This document shows, one piece after another, positions 1-12,839 of a stretch of DNA of 64,000 bases. The stretch is from Triglochin maritima (taxonomy: Eukaryota; Streptophyta; Magnoliopsida; Alismatales; Juncaginaceae): assembly GCA_963682175.1 (NCBI GenBank), contig OY821774.1, positions 43,538,201 through 43,602,200 on the forward strand. The letters are read 5' to 3'. Both the position numbers and the translations under genes were made by a program. A model generated the notes under the pieces. It did no database searches and had not been told where the DNA came from. It worked only from the letters and a program-made list of their open reading frames with translations. Each line of letters begins with the position of its first letter. Within the stretch, counting starts at the first letter, position 1.

Positions 1-83
1 TTAATTATGCTATATTTAAGTAGGAAGCAAAATCACTGCATTTACATTCTTGTTTATTTTTTTTTTGTCTTTGCCAGATTGTG

Positions 84-131
84 ATGGAGAATACCAAGTG
101 TTGTACTTCTGTTGAGAATTTTAGAAACTAA
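84..131 (+). CDS. Upstream ORF in the NF-YA leader
   Basis: A 15-codon ORF starts at the ATG at 84 and stops at 129-131, 68 bases before the NF-YA start codon. It lies just downstream of a pyrimidine-rich 3' splice acceptor that ends at 77, so it probably sits in a leader exon (about 78-235) of the NF-YA mRNA. Leader uORFs that control translation are known for some plant NF-YA genes (Medicago HAP2-1). That this one is translated or regulatory is inference. Confidence 0.4.
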   Translation: MENTKCCTSVENFRN

Positions 132-198
132 GAAGTTCTACTATTGTTACCGGCTTACCGCTGATCCTTTGCCTTGCTGTCCAAGTTACACTTGTGAC

Positions 199-3100
199 AT
201 GACCTCTCCAGCAGATAGTTTGTCTTCTCGCTCAGGTATAATATAATCTTATTCCAATTTGAAACCTAGCTGTTTTGGATGGGTTCACTGATATGGCTTA
301 TTTCACCTGTTCTAAAATCAATGCATGTTTATTTCACCTGTTTGATCAAAATTTTGATTGATAATTCTAATTTTTTTCTTGAAGGTGTATAAGTTTTAAC
401 ATCACATGATGGTCTTCCATTCACCCTATTAGTTTTGTTACGTTGCGAAGAATAAATATCCTATATAACGTGTGTTCTTTTGGTGCTTATCTTATTAGAT
501 GAATGTGGAACAGATGATCCACATAAGCACACCCAGCCTAATCTCCAACACCAGCCATCTCCAGGAATTTTGCCTCTTGGGATGGTACCATCATCCACAC
601 AGCCGATGATGCCACATGGTCATCCTGACATTGGACACAGTATGGTAATAATTTTAAAGGCTTTCTTTAGCTTATTTTTATCGACCAGGTACTTATCTTC
701 TAATTGTGGAATGCCTTATACCTGATAATTGCTTTAGCTGTTGATATTCTCTGTGAAACAGTTTGGTCCAATCATTGAAGAACATTGTTGTATGGTTGGT
801 AGGACTGAGTCAGTTGAGATCAAGACAGTTTGACAACCTCTTTGTGTGTGTGTGTTGAGTTGGGATATCTTGTCTCTAAAGAGCTATTTAGTAATTTCTT
901 TTTAACAGGGTTAAGTTTAAGAGCTAATCGAATCATAATAGAAGGCATTTATTACCTAATGGATCAAATATTATCCAAGAAATATTTTGTAACAAACTTC
1001 CCAAGTACTAAGATATGGTCGGTTGATGAAATCTTGAAGGTTCTAATACTAGGATCCATGCAGTTACATCATTTGTATCGGATCAATTACAATTTGTACC
1101 TTTTACATCATGGTTCTTTGGAGAAAGTGAGAACTGAGAAACCATGCAGCTGTTAATATTGGACAATCATTAGGTAATAGCATGCACTGTTTATACAGCT
1201 TGAACTTATCATGTTCCAGCTTTTATTTTCATGTTGATCCTTTTGTACTTAAAATTAACCGTGTGACCGTGTCCACATGCCACCTTAAGAACACCTATTG
1301 ATGGTCAAAGGGATGGAATTTAATTAGGTTTTCTGTTGTTTGTCTTGTTAATGTATTGAATCTGGTTATATCTTACTTAATTAGAGTATACACGTATCAT
1401 ACCAATTATTGAGTATGCTCATGTTCTTACTTTTGGTATTGACCTTCTACTTGAATCAGCAATATTCCCTATGTTGCCATTGTAGGAAGACATATTGATA
1501 CCTTTTTTGTTTGGTAGGTGTCTATTGATAGCTAATACTTAATAGGTTTCACTGGAAGTTGTTCTCTCTTTTCTTTGGTCTTCTGGGAATCATTTAAAAA
1601 ATTATGGTTTTACAAACTGTAGGCTCTGCGTGAATCTAGTAACTGGGAACTTGAACTGTTTCAACTTGGCAGGTTCCAGCAGGTTATCCTTTTGTAGATC
1701 CCTACTATGGAAGTGTAATTGCTTCATTGCCTGAAGGACAAGCTGCTGTAAGATGGCAATTTCATTATTTGGTCCTTATTATTAGCATCTGGCCATAGAA
1801 ATCTAGAACTTGGTTTAAACTTGTCCTTCAATGTAGGTTTAATTTAGTATGGTAATGGTTTCAGATCCATCCTTACTATGTTGGCGTTCAACCTGGATTG
1901 CCACTGCCTTCAGATGCAGTTGAAGAACCTGTTTATGTAAATGCAAAGCAATATCGTGGTATCTTGCGTCGTCGCCAGTCTCGAGCCAAAGCTGAGTCTG
2001 AGAATAGACTAATAAAAAGCCGAAAGGTTTGTTATCATTTGCTGTGTTTTCATATTTCATTATTTTGTTAATTTCAGGCTTCAGCCTGCATGAAATTAAT
2101 TTGGGTAAATATCTCCTTTGAGATTTAATTGAACACCTTCAGCAGTTTGCTCTAAGATTTGTATTTTTTTGTTATCAGATCTTGCTTGCTGCCAGGGCAG
2201 TTGCCATGTCTCCCTGGCTAAACAAATTACTGAAGTTTTTGACTTTTTTCCATGCAATTTTACAGTTTCTTTTGTAGAAATGTGTACAGTTACAGTGTAT
2301 CATCCAGAAAACGTTGGCCCTTTGCTCTCTTGTCTAGTCCCTTCATAACATAGAACTATAGATACCTGTCCCCTTCTTCTTGAATTTCGACCTGCCCACT
2401 TCTAAAATATGCAAATACAATTGACCAACGCCACGAAGATGAGTTCTTAGCTTTCTAGTTGACTATGTGCTATCACCTTCTTGGAACCACTGAACAATTT
2501 TATGATGCGAGGAGCATGTTTACTAATTCTCACACAATTAGGTTTATAGCATCACTATGAAGAGAGCTTTCAAGCTTTTAGCTCTCCTTGATGATTTTTT
2601 TTGAAGTTACAGTTTCTTATCTTACATTAGAAACCATTTGTATACATTATAGCATGTATTATGCCAGTTTAAAATGAAAAAGTAGACTTCTCCAATATAT
2701 GTCACAGCACTGATGTTTGTCCTAATGACAATGTTCTACTCCTTCCCTTCCCTTCCCTTCCCTCATTAACATCAAGTTTAGGCGCTAAAGGTTGTTTTAA
2801 CCTATTTTGAAACACCAGGCGTAGATGTCATCCATACATTATGAGATTGATGATTTTGGTCTTTGAGCTTGAGCATTGATCAATTGATGTAGCTGATTGT
2901 AAATGGTGGTCAATCAAATTTTAACGAAATGATGCTTGATGCTTATGCTATATGTTTTTTATTCATTGTGTACAATTTTGCATAGCTTCTATCTCAACGT
3001 TCAGCTGATTAAACCGGTAAAAAAGTTCAGCTTGATTAAATAATTTACTCTCGGTCTTAACGACTTGGTTCTTTTTCTGGTGTATTACTGTTAATAGTAG

Positions 3101-3489
3101 TATATTTCAATTGTTTTGTTTGTTGCATTATTTTCTCAACTTGAAATTCACTTCTAATCTGTTGCTTTGAATTTTTGTAGCCTTATTTGCATGAGTCCCG
3201 TCATCTGCACGCACTAAAAAGAGCCAGGGGATGCGGAGGTCGGTTTCTCACAGCCAAGAATAACGCAAATGAAAACACTAGTGACGCATCACAGGACAAA
3301 GCTTCAGGCTGCAACAATTTCTGTCTAGACAGCCAAAAAAATCCAGAACAACCAACCACAGCTCTAGGCTTGAATAGTTCTCATCTGCATAACCAACAAA
3401 ATGCCGAAACTAGACTTGTTGAAGAACATAATCCAGAGGCTGTTGGTAAGTTGGATGGATCAAATGTGGAAAGCCTATATAAATCTTGA
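199..3489 (+). CDS. NF-YA: Nuclear transcription factor Y subunit A (CBF-B/HAP2)
   Basis: NF-YA binds CCAAT boxes as a trimer with NF-YB and NF-YC in the nucleus. Coding exons are 199-235, 499-644, 1673-1747, 1865-2026 and 3181-3489, giving 242 residues in frame. The N-terminal part is rich in Pro, Gln and Met. The conserved core lies in the last two exons. Its A1 helix begins [19 protein letters not shown] (NF-YB/YC contact) and its DNA-binding A2 part contains [20 protein letters not shown]. The start is the first ATG after the leader acceptor that reads through the spliced exons. QYRGIL, where many members have QYHGIL, is a small deviation. No miR169-like site (core TTGGCTG) is visible in the coding sequence or in about 230 bases after the stop, which fits miR169-insensitive members. 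The very short first exon is the least certain part. Confidence 0.93.
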
Positions 3490-4640
3490 CACAGTTAAAG
3501 CGAGTACACACTAGCTCTTCTTGGAGGCCTGGATGTGTTTCATCTTGTGCTTTGATGCTCCAAACATCTGGGCTTTTAGGTTTTCTCATGTTGAAAGCGC
3601 ACGCGTTTAAGAAAGATGTGCAGTTTATTACTTTTAGGGTCTACCTTTCATAGTGTACATGTAATAATAACCTGTAGTCCCATCTTTTTTTCTTCAGTAA
3701 AGTTTTTCTTTTCTGAGTTTTCGTTTTTGCTCTTTATCATGTCTGTTAGACTTGATTTGGTATAGCAGTGTTTTTCTCCCTTCCAACTTGATCCGATTCC
3801 GTGGTATAGCAGTGCTGTCCATCCGTCATGTTTTATGGTTTACTTGGCCACTTGGGTATAGTTTAAGATCCTTGTATTAGGGTATCAACTAAACACTGTC
3901 GCAGGGTGATACCAGTGGTAATTATGAATATGATAATAGCTAATTACGTATTCTTAAGAAAGAGGGTAACAGACTAACAGTGGTTTCACGTACTGGTCCA
4001 ATACTTGAATGTTAATGTCAAGTTGTCAACATATAAATAAAGGAGATCTCTTTGGATTTCAACATCTCGCGCTTCGTAATTTTTTCGGGATTTTGATTCT
4101 TATATATTTTTGCCCCTTTAATATTTTTGAGTACTAAAAATAAGATGGATAAATGAGACATTGTCCAGTGAGATAAGTATTGGGAACAACCTGGTTATTA
4201 GGGAGTAGTCGGGTCTTGAAAAAAATAAAGGGGTAATTTTCGTGATTAAGGTGAATATTTGGGGACGAAATTTACAAGTGGGAGGATGAAAAAAATTGGT
4301 CTTCGGTACTTTTGGGATGACCAAAACATATACAAAGTGGTTCTCGACACAAGCATAATTAGGGAGATATGATAATTATTATCAAAATTCATATGAGCAT
4401 AACAATGACATAAAACATGATCAAGGCCCTCTGTGGTATGGATGTAAAAACTTTTTTTAATAGATACCAAAAAGTCTTCAAAGAATGTGGGTACATGAAC
4501 TTCCTTGTACTTACAAGTTTTACGACATGCTTAATCACATCAGAGAAGTAATTAAACAGAGTTCTTCTTAATTTCTTCCATTTTGTTGTCGATTTGATTT
4601 GTAATATTTGTTGGTTGATTTTCTGACTTGTTTGCTTTCT
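3490..4640. other. NF-YA 3' UTR and intergenic stretch
   Basis: The first 200 or so bases after the NF-YA stop look like a 3' UTR, with AT-rich poly(A)-signal-like text near 3660-3710. The rest, to about 4640, is AT-rich. I see no coding exon, RNA gene or repeat structure in it. Confidence 0.4.
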
Positions 4641-4821
4641 TGGCAGCTAGACATAATAGTAATCAATGAATCTAGACATGATAGTAATATGAGGTAAATG
4701 TGAATCAGAGTACACGAGACTTATGGATTGGGCTTTACAAGTGGGCTTGAATTGGTCAATTCTAACAATGCCGATCGATTTCAAGATGTGGATATTGGAT
4801 GCACACGATTTAACCCAAAAT

Positions 4822-4872
4822 AGTCCCACATCGGTGGAACGTTTAGCTCTCGTCCAGAAACCCCTATAAAAG
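4822..4872 (+). promoter_or_regulatory. snRNA-type promoter pair (USE plus TATA)
   Basis: AGTCCCACATCG at 4822-4833 matches the plant snRNA upstream sequence element RTCCCACATCG. A TATA box, TATAAAAG, follows at 4865 after a 31-base gap. In plant snRNA genes a gap of about 33 is associated with RNA polymerase II and about 24 with polymerase III, so this is nearer the Pol II layout. No known snRNA sequence follows it. Similar USE/TATA pairs occur in dispersed plant repeats, so this may be element-derived. Confidence 0.5.
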
Positions 4873-4911
4873 TAGGATTACATTCTCCAAACCTATAAAG
4901 TAAGTACAAGA

Positions 4912-5290
4912 AGTGTTTCTTGGACAAAATCTTTCGACCGGATGTAAATGCCACGACAAATCGTCCCGATAAAAAACCCTTCCTTGTTTGTCAATTGCAG
5001 TGAGAATCCCATCCCTTCTCCCATCCACTAGAATAGATCTTGGTCTTTTTCTCCCATCTTTGGTTGATGAATCCATCCATCTTTACAGAATTTTGGTGCT
5101 TCATATTACCAACAAACACCACTTATACCGTAGGGAATGAGATTGGAAAAGAATACCCAAGGGATTCTCACTCCAATTGAAGTGGGTTGGGTTTTACAGT
5201 TTTACTGGCAGTGACAAACAAGATAAGGTGTTTCGTCGGACGATTTTTGTGGTATTTACATCTGGACGAAAGAATTTGTCCAAGAAAATG
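4912..5290. repeat. Imperfect inverted repeat
   Basis: The stretch from about 4912 to 5005 is repeated in inverted orientation at about 5196-5290. The outer 55 bases of each arm are clearest (TTCTTGGACAAA on the left, its complement TTTGTCCAAGAA region on the right). The inner part matches less well, around TTGTTTGTC. The loop is roughly 190 bases. A transcript started by the USE/TATA pair just upstream would include both arms. No protein is recognisable. It could be a foldback element or a hairpin RNA locus. Confidence 0.6.
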
Positions 5291-6171
5291 AGGAGTTGTT
5301 GACAAAGGATTGAAATAACATCTAAAGCTCCAACTCTTAGGTTTTGTAACTTTTGTCGTTGTTGTTGTTGTTGTAATTAGTCCATTTCTGTAACTGAAGA
5401 GCATGCATGGAAGCCTTTTCCTCAAGCAAGCTAGAACAATATATCAATCTCTTCTTCTCGGTTATATCATGCCTGAGGTGCACTTCTGTTTGAGGTATGC
5501 AAAATTTCATATTGAATTTTCACTTTATGTTTTGACGTGTATAGTAGATTGTTTCAGCTTTTTATCAGATTTATTGCAATTATTTCCACGACAATTATTT
5601 TACTATTTAAAACTTGCAATCCAGTTCTTTCTAAAATGGCTACTGTTTACACAAGGATCTTCATAAAGTGTAAGAATAATAGTTGCTATCATTTCTCTTG
5701 TGTTTTGTTTAACCCTGAAAAATTGTATGTTGGGTAAGTTAAGACAAAACTTCAAAAATAGGGATTCTTTTGATTTTAACCTACATTTATCGACCTACTC
5801 CTCGTAGGGCAAATTAATCAACTGTTGCTAACTTCGATCCGTAACATTAAGAACTCCTCCCCCTTCGTGCTCTTCTGACCATGCGGACTCAACTCCTCTC
5901 TCATCGGGGACTTCAGGAGATGAGGAAGGAGTTCTAGGGTTGATGTCTTACAATGAGAAAATGTACATAAATTCCAAACATTTGTCATAACATTGGTCTA
6001 GGCTTTGAAAATGCCTCACACTCAAATTGTTTCCTTATTCCTTTAATAAGAGTAAGGCTTGGGCTTAAGCCCATTGATCTGGACTTAATGGCGGATCTCA
6101 TCATAGATGCGCGAGAACTCCACGTCTAGTCTTGTTTAGGTGGATTCGTTATATGCTCGTTCTTTTTTAAA
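5291..6171. other. Intergenic, nothing recognised
   Basis: AT-rich sequence with short ORFs but no recognisable exon. The part from about 5800 may be upstream sequence of the LINE fragment that follows, because it runs into it without a visible boundary. Confidence 0.3.
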
Positions 6172-6530
6172 ATGAAATTAATCTTTTGGAACATTAGAGG
6201 GTTGGGATCCTATAGGAAAAGAAAAGTCATAAATAATATTATTCAAACGGTTAGGTTGGATGTAATAATCATCCAAAAGACCAAAATTGAAAGATTTGAC
6301 CCAAACCATCTCAAACTGATAGGAGGCCAAATTAATGAGCAATGACTTGCTCTTCCGGCCGAAGGTGCTTCTAGAGGCATTTTTATTGGCTGGAGCGACC
6401 AAAAACATTGCATGTTGAGTAATGAAATTCGGAAATTCACGATCTTGCAAAAAACATAGCCAAACGAGAGAGTTTGCTTCCGAATTAACCAAGTTGGCTC
6501 CAAGCAACAATGCGGTTTGAATCACAGGAG
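6172..6530 (+). mobile_element. LINE (L1-type) ORF2 endonuclease fragment
   Basis: From the ATG at 6172 the + strand reads MKLIFWNIRGLGSYRKRK, then a stretch with VIIIQKTKIE. This is the typical start of a plant L1-type ORF2 apurinic endonuclease domain, including the WN(I/V)RGL motif and the (Q/E)TK motif. In-frame stops interrupt it (for example near 6346), and no reverse transcriptase follows, so it is a dead, 3'-truncated fragment. It lies about 280 bases before the start codon of the CNOT9 gene. The antisense ORF in the same place is a shadow. Confidence 0.75.
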
Positions 6531-6655
6531 GTGATTTTATACGTGATTCGTAATCCATAAACATAAAAAAAAGGTGAATAAAATACCTTTTCAAAATCAA
6601 TTAATCAAATAAACCGCTCCCGATCGATCATCAGTTACGGAACGGAGAACCGACT

Positions 6656-6745
6656 CTTCTCTCTTCTATTCTATTCTATTCTATTCTCTTCTCTTCTCTC
6701 AAAATCCCAATCACACGACCTCTCTTCTCTTCTCTTCTCTTTCTC
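6656..6745 (+). repeat. TTCTA/TTCTC pyrimidine repeat in the CNOT9 leader
   Basis: Short tandem runs of TTCTA and TTCTC make a CT-rich tract about 70-150 bases before the CNOT9 start codon. Pyrimidine tracts of this sort are common in plant core promoters and leaders. Confidence 0.7.
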
Positions 6746-6809
6746 ACTTTAGTTTCCGTCCTCTCCAGCAAACCCTAATTTCCCGAAATCACAACAACCA
6801 CCGGCGTCC

Positions 6810-9800
6810 ATGAACCCTAATTTCCCCGCCCCAAGCCCTCCCTCGCCCGGACCCTCCTCGGGGGGGAAGGATCGGAAGCTTCTCTCCGCGGAGCAACTCG
6901 TCCTCGACCTCATCGACTCCAACCTCAGGGAGACCGCCCTCCTCGAGCTCTCCAAGGTTCCTCCTTTTCTTCTTCTTCTCGATTTCGTTTCTTTAGGGTT
7001 GAATTTCTTGCTCGATTTCATTGGTTTTGATGGTTTAGGGTTCAATTGGTCACGTGAATAGTGGATTTGGTTGGTTGAATTGGATGGAAGAGGGATTTTG
7101 TCTTTTGGGCTGTTTTTGGTTTCGTGTATGGAATTTGGTTGCTGGAATTGGAGATTTGTTCGTATAATTGTATCGGGAGAAGAGTTTTCGTGGTAGGACT
7201 GGTTTTATTGTGTGATTGAAAGAGGAAATGTGGTTTGAATTTTTAAGAGGGGTTTGTGATTTTCATGCGTGGAGGAAGATAATGAACTTTGATTAGTGTA
7301 GTGGTCTATTCTTTTGTGGTGGGAAGGTGATTTGATTTCTGCGATTCAGCCTAAGTCTTGCACTTATTTCTTCTTAAATATCTCACTAAGGACTAACTTT
7401 GTTTGATAGCTTTAGTGTTTTTGAATGCTACATGTTATTTCCACAAATATAATGGTGTTATTTTTGAAGTTCTTTTGATATTTTTATCCATTTTATTTTC
7501 CTTTGTTCCAATAGCATCTGGTCAGCTCTTATGTATCAAGGGCCAGGTTTAGCATTTTTTTTTTCTTTTTCAGAAAAGGGAGATATTCCAAGACCTAGCA
7601 CCTTTGCTGTGGAACTCATTTGGAACCATTGCTGCACTATTACAGGTCTGGACATCTTGGCATATGTATTGTAAGTGGTTAGAAGTTATCCATATTTCCA
7701 TAAAATAAAATAAAAATACCCTTTCATGCCTTAGTTATCTTTGTCACGAAGCATTTCAAACCATATTCTACCTTCTAAACCTTTACGTTTCAGATCTAGA
7801 TAAATATCCTTGCTGCCATAAATTATATACGTATGAGTGCAACACTGCAACTATGAAAGCCTGCCGAAAGTGGTATGGTATATGTATTGGTTGTTATGGT
7901 TACTAAATAGTTAATACTTCATGAATTATGTACCATGTGTCAGGCGTACGCCAAAATTTGAATACAAGTCAACAAGCACATAAGTCTCTTTCTTAATTAT
8001 TTTTTTGAAACTATCCAAACCTAAAATCTACTATCAGTTTACTTACTGTGTTGAATTTTAAGGTAATATTGAATCATGCTTATGGATTGTAATTTAATTT
8101 TTTAAGTGTATCCATTGGTTAATGCAGGAGATTATATCAATATATCCTTATTTGTCACCTCCAACACTGTCACCAGGAGCTTCAAATCGTGTTTGTAACG
8201 CACTTGCTCTCCTTCAGGTCAGTGTTCTTTTTTATGTTTGTGCAGTAGGTAAAGATGAAAATCTGTTTCATTTTTTAAGAAATCTATTTCTATAAGACCC
8301 ATCATGTAAAGTTTTTGATACTATATTATCATTGTAGTAAATTGTTTGTTTTAGTTAGGTTGATAAATTGGGAAAATCTATTTTCAGAGCTTAAATTTGC
8401 CCAGGCTATTTGTCTAGACCCATGAATTTCATTTCCTATACCATGGATGACAAGTTGGTAAGAGTCTTGGAAACAAATGTACCGTTTGGGTCAGCAACCA
8501 GGGGAGTTAGTGATTCCAAGTGACTGAAAGAAACAAAAATAAAATAAAAAATAATAGTCACCGGACAAGAAATCGTTGATCCAAGCTTGCATCACAAGAA
8601 TTTATGTTGGGCAACTACTCGCCATGACTATTGGTAAAGAGCTGTTGGTGTACTGAAAGGAGCCAAAGAGTTTTACATGCATGATGTTGGGAAACCTGTT
8701 GCCCTAATAATCAGGATCGAACTTCATATGTACATGGCCATCCATTTATCCTAATTCATCCAAGATGATTATCACCATTTATTTTGTTCTTGACGTTAAT
8801 AATAGACATTGTTTGACTTTGTATCCTTTTCTTTTGCAGTGTGTAGCTTCACACCCAGAGACAAGAAATTCTTTCTTGAATGGTAATTGCATTTTCACTG
8901 CTATATTTTTTGGATGAATTCAGATTCTCTTTCTACATGATTAGCTCGTTGTGCAATTCACATGCATGCCATTTGTTAGCTCCATCGGTACTTAAGAATT
9001 AGACTTTTGTTACTTGCTCTCTTTCTTTTCTTAAACTCCGTAAGAATTTTCTGATCTTGTTGCAGGTAATAGTTAAATCTTTGGCTACTTAGATTAACAT
9101 TTTTTTCATTGAGAATTCAAGATATAATAATTGAGCACATACCTTTTCATTTTTGCAGCACACATACCTTTGTTCCTCTACCCATTTCTCAACACTACCA
9201 GCAAAGCAAGGCCATTTGAATATTTGAGGCTTACCAGTCTGGGTGTCATTGGTGCCCTTGTAAAGGTATTGCGTCCAGCATTGAGCTTCTTCAAATCAAT
9301 GCTTAAAGATGCTGACCCTGCATCCACATGTGCAATGTTGTTGCAGTCCTAGTGCATATTAGCTATTCATGTGATGCTGTGATGCATCTTTTATATGCAT
9401 TCTGGAGCAATTTAGAACACACGTGCAAACTAAAAAAACATATTCCATCGAGTATGGGCCAGTTATGCACCCCTGATGATGCTTCATTAGATAACATCGA
9501 CTGTTGAACCCATCTCCTTGGTAGTGCTATCAAGTTTCTTTTGATGCTGCCATACTCTTAAGGACATTGAAGATGCATAAATCCCTTTCATGGACTAAAT
9601 ACTTTTTCAGGATTTTTTCAATCTGTTATTATTTTTTAATTATCATCACTGTTTTTCTTAATTTCTTTGGTTATAATAATTGTATGGCGGCCTTGTCACA
9701 AAGCCAAATTAGCTATCATTACCTTTTAGAGTGCAATGTAGCAAACATTACCTGTTTATCTGGCAAAAGAAAGATCATTTCAGTTACGATAGTTCGTAGC

Positions 9801-11995
9801 TACTACTTTATACGCTTACATGTAATGCTCCAACTACCTTGATTGTCTAAAACCCTGTTTCTTCCTTTTCTCCAGGTGGATGATACGGAAGTTATTAATT
9901 TTCTGCTTTCAACAGAAATAATTCCACTATGTCTTCGCACGATGGAGATGGGAAGTGAATTGTCTAAAACAGTGAGTTATTCTCTTCTCTGTCTTTATGA
10001 TTTTCGATGGTTATTGTATTGGCCTATTGAGTGAGTCATTTGGCTTGTTATGCTATGAGCATATGGCTGAGTTTTGTATGCATGCGGTAAACTATATGGC
10101 CATACAAATCTAGAAAGGCTCCTGTTTTGCAAAAGTTGGTTTCTTTTTAATTGAGAGTAAAGTCCCTTAATACTAGTATTATTTTGAATGATCTGCAAAG
10201 CCAAACAGATACGATAGATCAGAAATCTAATCTCATTGTTCAACGCAGCAATTCGAAAAGCAGTTTTTAGTTCTTATCCTTGTTGCTTTTATAGGTATTG
10301 TAACAGATTGTCAAGTCATTGAACAACACTGGCTTTGATTCCCCTTAAACCATTTGAAGGCTGCCTAACGTTTTATCATAGTCCTGTAACAATCAGTAAA
10401 CAATCCGACTTCACTTTTCCTCTATATAGTTCACACTTCAACTACATTGCTTGGATTATCTTTTTTTATCAGATGTTAAGGGAAAGAAGAAATTCATAAT
10501 TGGTAGTTGCATCATTAACTAAATGCTCATTAAATGTTTTGATGTAATATGCATCCTTGATCCTATTTATGTTAACAAAAGCCATAATACTGTGTTGTCT
10601 GTTCTTTATAGGTTGCTACATTCATTGTTCAGAAAATTCTTCTGGATGAAGTTGGACTTCAGTATATCTGTGCAACTGCGGAGAGATTTTTTGCAGTGGG
10701 ACGTGTTCTTGCTACCATGGTCGTATCTCTTGCCGATCAGCCATCCCCTCGGTTACTAAAACATATAATCCGGTGCTACCTAAGGCTTTCTGATAATCAA
10801 AGGTGACATTTAGATAGTTTGCTATAATGCTTATTAATTTTAGTCATTTAATATTTATTGCAGCATACCCATACTTATGCTTTCTTTGAAGTTTCAGGGC
10901 CTGTGAAGCACTGAAGACTTGTCTTCCAGAGATATTGACCGATGGGACTTTTAATGATTGCCTTCGTGTGAGTTTGATTTTCTTAAGTTTTGCAGTTAAT
11001 CTTAGAACTGCTATTTTATGTTGTGCATTTATTTAGCTGGTACCAAGACAGGTAGCCGTCTTTACCAGTCAAATACTCATCATTGAGAGAGTTAGTTATA
11101 GCGAGTTTGATTTTCTTACTGCCGTATGTTACCTGTGGTATCAATTTAGCATGTCTGCATCAGCTGTTTGGTCTATTTGTATTTAGCGCGCATGAGAGAC
11201 AAATGGGTAAGATGTTTTCGAGATTGTTTTTTAGTTAGCATACTTTTTTGCCTTTAAGCTCCCTCACTTTTGGCATCTTTCTGCTGTCGCCACAAGCTAG
11301 CTTTTACTCTCCAATTCAGATCAGATGTCAGTAGGTCGAACAAGTCTATCCATAGAGAGTTCAAACACATTACCCGCAACCTCCTTGATTGGCTAGTTAT
11401 GCTTTGTGATTTAGTATGACCTACTGTCATTTTACTGTACTTGAACAAGAACATCGATCAGCATTGAGGAATTACCACAACTGTATATCGTGTGTTTTGT
11501 GGTGACCTTGTGCAAGTTTTGTATTGTAATTTGGATGGACACTTGTCTGGTTGAACTACACATTGCGTGCCTAGTCTCTTGTAAAGATGGCAACGATGGT
11601 CAGTGCTCACTGAGCAAAAGTAAGAGATTTACAGAAACCCGACCAGAATCTTGTTGACCTATGAACTGATACAAGGGCCATCCCATGACAGCATTTATGC
11701 ATTTCTATTTGTGATCAAAAGAGGGCCGATACTGTGTTTGCTTATATGCTCCTAAATGCAATTCAAATTGATTTACGATTGCAATTGGCTTCTAATCCTT
11801 TTTTTTAATATTTAGTTACGGTTGCTTGTGACTTAAATACACCATTCTAATTCCATTTCATTGGTGCCGTCATTATAGGATGATGTTGCAACACGACGAT
11901 GGTTGCAACAGCTTGTACACAACGTAACCTCAGCCACTGCCAGCAGGGGTCCTTTCCTTCCAGCAGGAGCACTTGACCACATGATGCCACACTAG
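6810..11995 (+). CDS. CNOT9: CCR4-NOT complex subunit 9 (CNOT9/RQCD1/Caf40)
   Basis: CNOT9 is the armadillo-like scaffold subunit of the CCR4-NOT deadenylase complex, which shortens mRNA poly(A) tails and links to RNA-binding and silencing factors. Nine exons: 6810-6956, 7574-7645, 8128-8217, 8840-8882, 9159-9265, 9876-9971, 10612-10802, 10898-10967 and 11879-11995. All junctions keep frame and give 310 residues, near the usual length of about 300. Recognisable blocks include [59 protein letters not shown], and [12 protein letters not shown] followed by [16 protein letters not shown]. The N-terminal 20 residues are Pro/Ser-rich and variable, as is normal in the family. The final exon ends in [10 protein letters not shown] 30-base direct duplication lies in the 3' UTR. 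Confidence 0.97.
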
Positions 11996-12084
11996 ATCCA
12001 GAGGCGATGCTAATTTATCTGAAGATTTAAGTTATGAGCCGTTCAACGAGCTGCCTGATTTAATTTTTTAGTAGGCTCGTCCAA

Positions 12085-12144
12085 GTTCCAGTGTTAAGCA
12101 TAATTCCAGAACAGGTTCCAGTGTTAAGCATAATTCCAGAACAG
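12085..12144 (+). repeat. 30-bp perfect tandem duplication in the CNOT9 3' UTR
   Basis: The 30 bases at 12085-12114, starting GTTCCAGTGTTAAGC, are repeated exactly at 12115-12144, about 90 bases after the CNOT9 stop codon. Confidence 0.95.
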
Positions 12145-12839
12145 GATGTAAGTTCTAATCAATTGTATTAGTTGTTTACGCCTACAGTTTTCCTGGAACT
12201 GATACTTAACCAGTTTACGCTCTTATTTACTTGGTGTCAAAGTGATACCTGAAAGTAGGTTTGGTAATAGAGTCAGAAGACGTGGTTTACATGTAAGATT
12301 GACAATCTTGTATGTTATGTTTTTATAAATAAAAAGTTAGGATGACAATCTGTATGACAAGCATCAAAGTATCAATGTTCAGTAATATTAATATGTAAAA
12401 GTTTTAACTGAGCAATATTTGTTCCTCCGTGTCACCGCATCTGCTTCAACAAGGTGGCCTATCAATTGCCTTGTGTATATTCATTATGTGGTTCGCAATT
12501 AAGCATGATTTAACAGCTACTTTGTTTATGCTACTCGATATTTTTAAAAATTTCTATTACTTCATATTTCATAACGTTAAGAGGTGCACCCAAAATTCGA
12601 ACGTATTTCCTATTTTCTGCAACCGCAAGACCAAAAAATCAAATGATATACCCAAAATTCGAACTTGTGGCATGTTTATTTTAGAGTAGGAATCCATCCG
12701 GCTAATTGGGTTGACCAATACTGAAACTCAACTCCCAACTAAAATAAATTCACAAACAAGAGTTGAGCCAAGCAACGACGTCAGTGGATACACATTGCGC
12801 CGGCACTTTGCAGACCGACGGCTTCTGGGTCTGGCAGAT

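Noticed and set aside
830..1156. 108-codon ORF inside an NF-YA intron
   Set aside because: No family resemblance. It lies between well-supported exons 2 and 3 and does not keep frame with either.
3490..3720. miR169 target site after NF-YA
   Set aside because: Looked for because many NF-YA mRNAs have one. No match to the site core was found.
4822..5100. A U snRNA, 7SL or telomerase RNA gene after the USE/TATA pair
   Set aside because: The downstream sequence has none of the conserved U1, U2, U4, U5, U6 or 7SL words and no telomerase template (CTAAACCCTAA type).
6178..6600. 140-codon minus-strand ORF
   Set aside because: Antisense to the LINE endonuclease fragment, whose + strand reading matches a known family.
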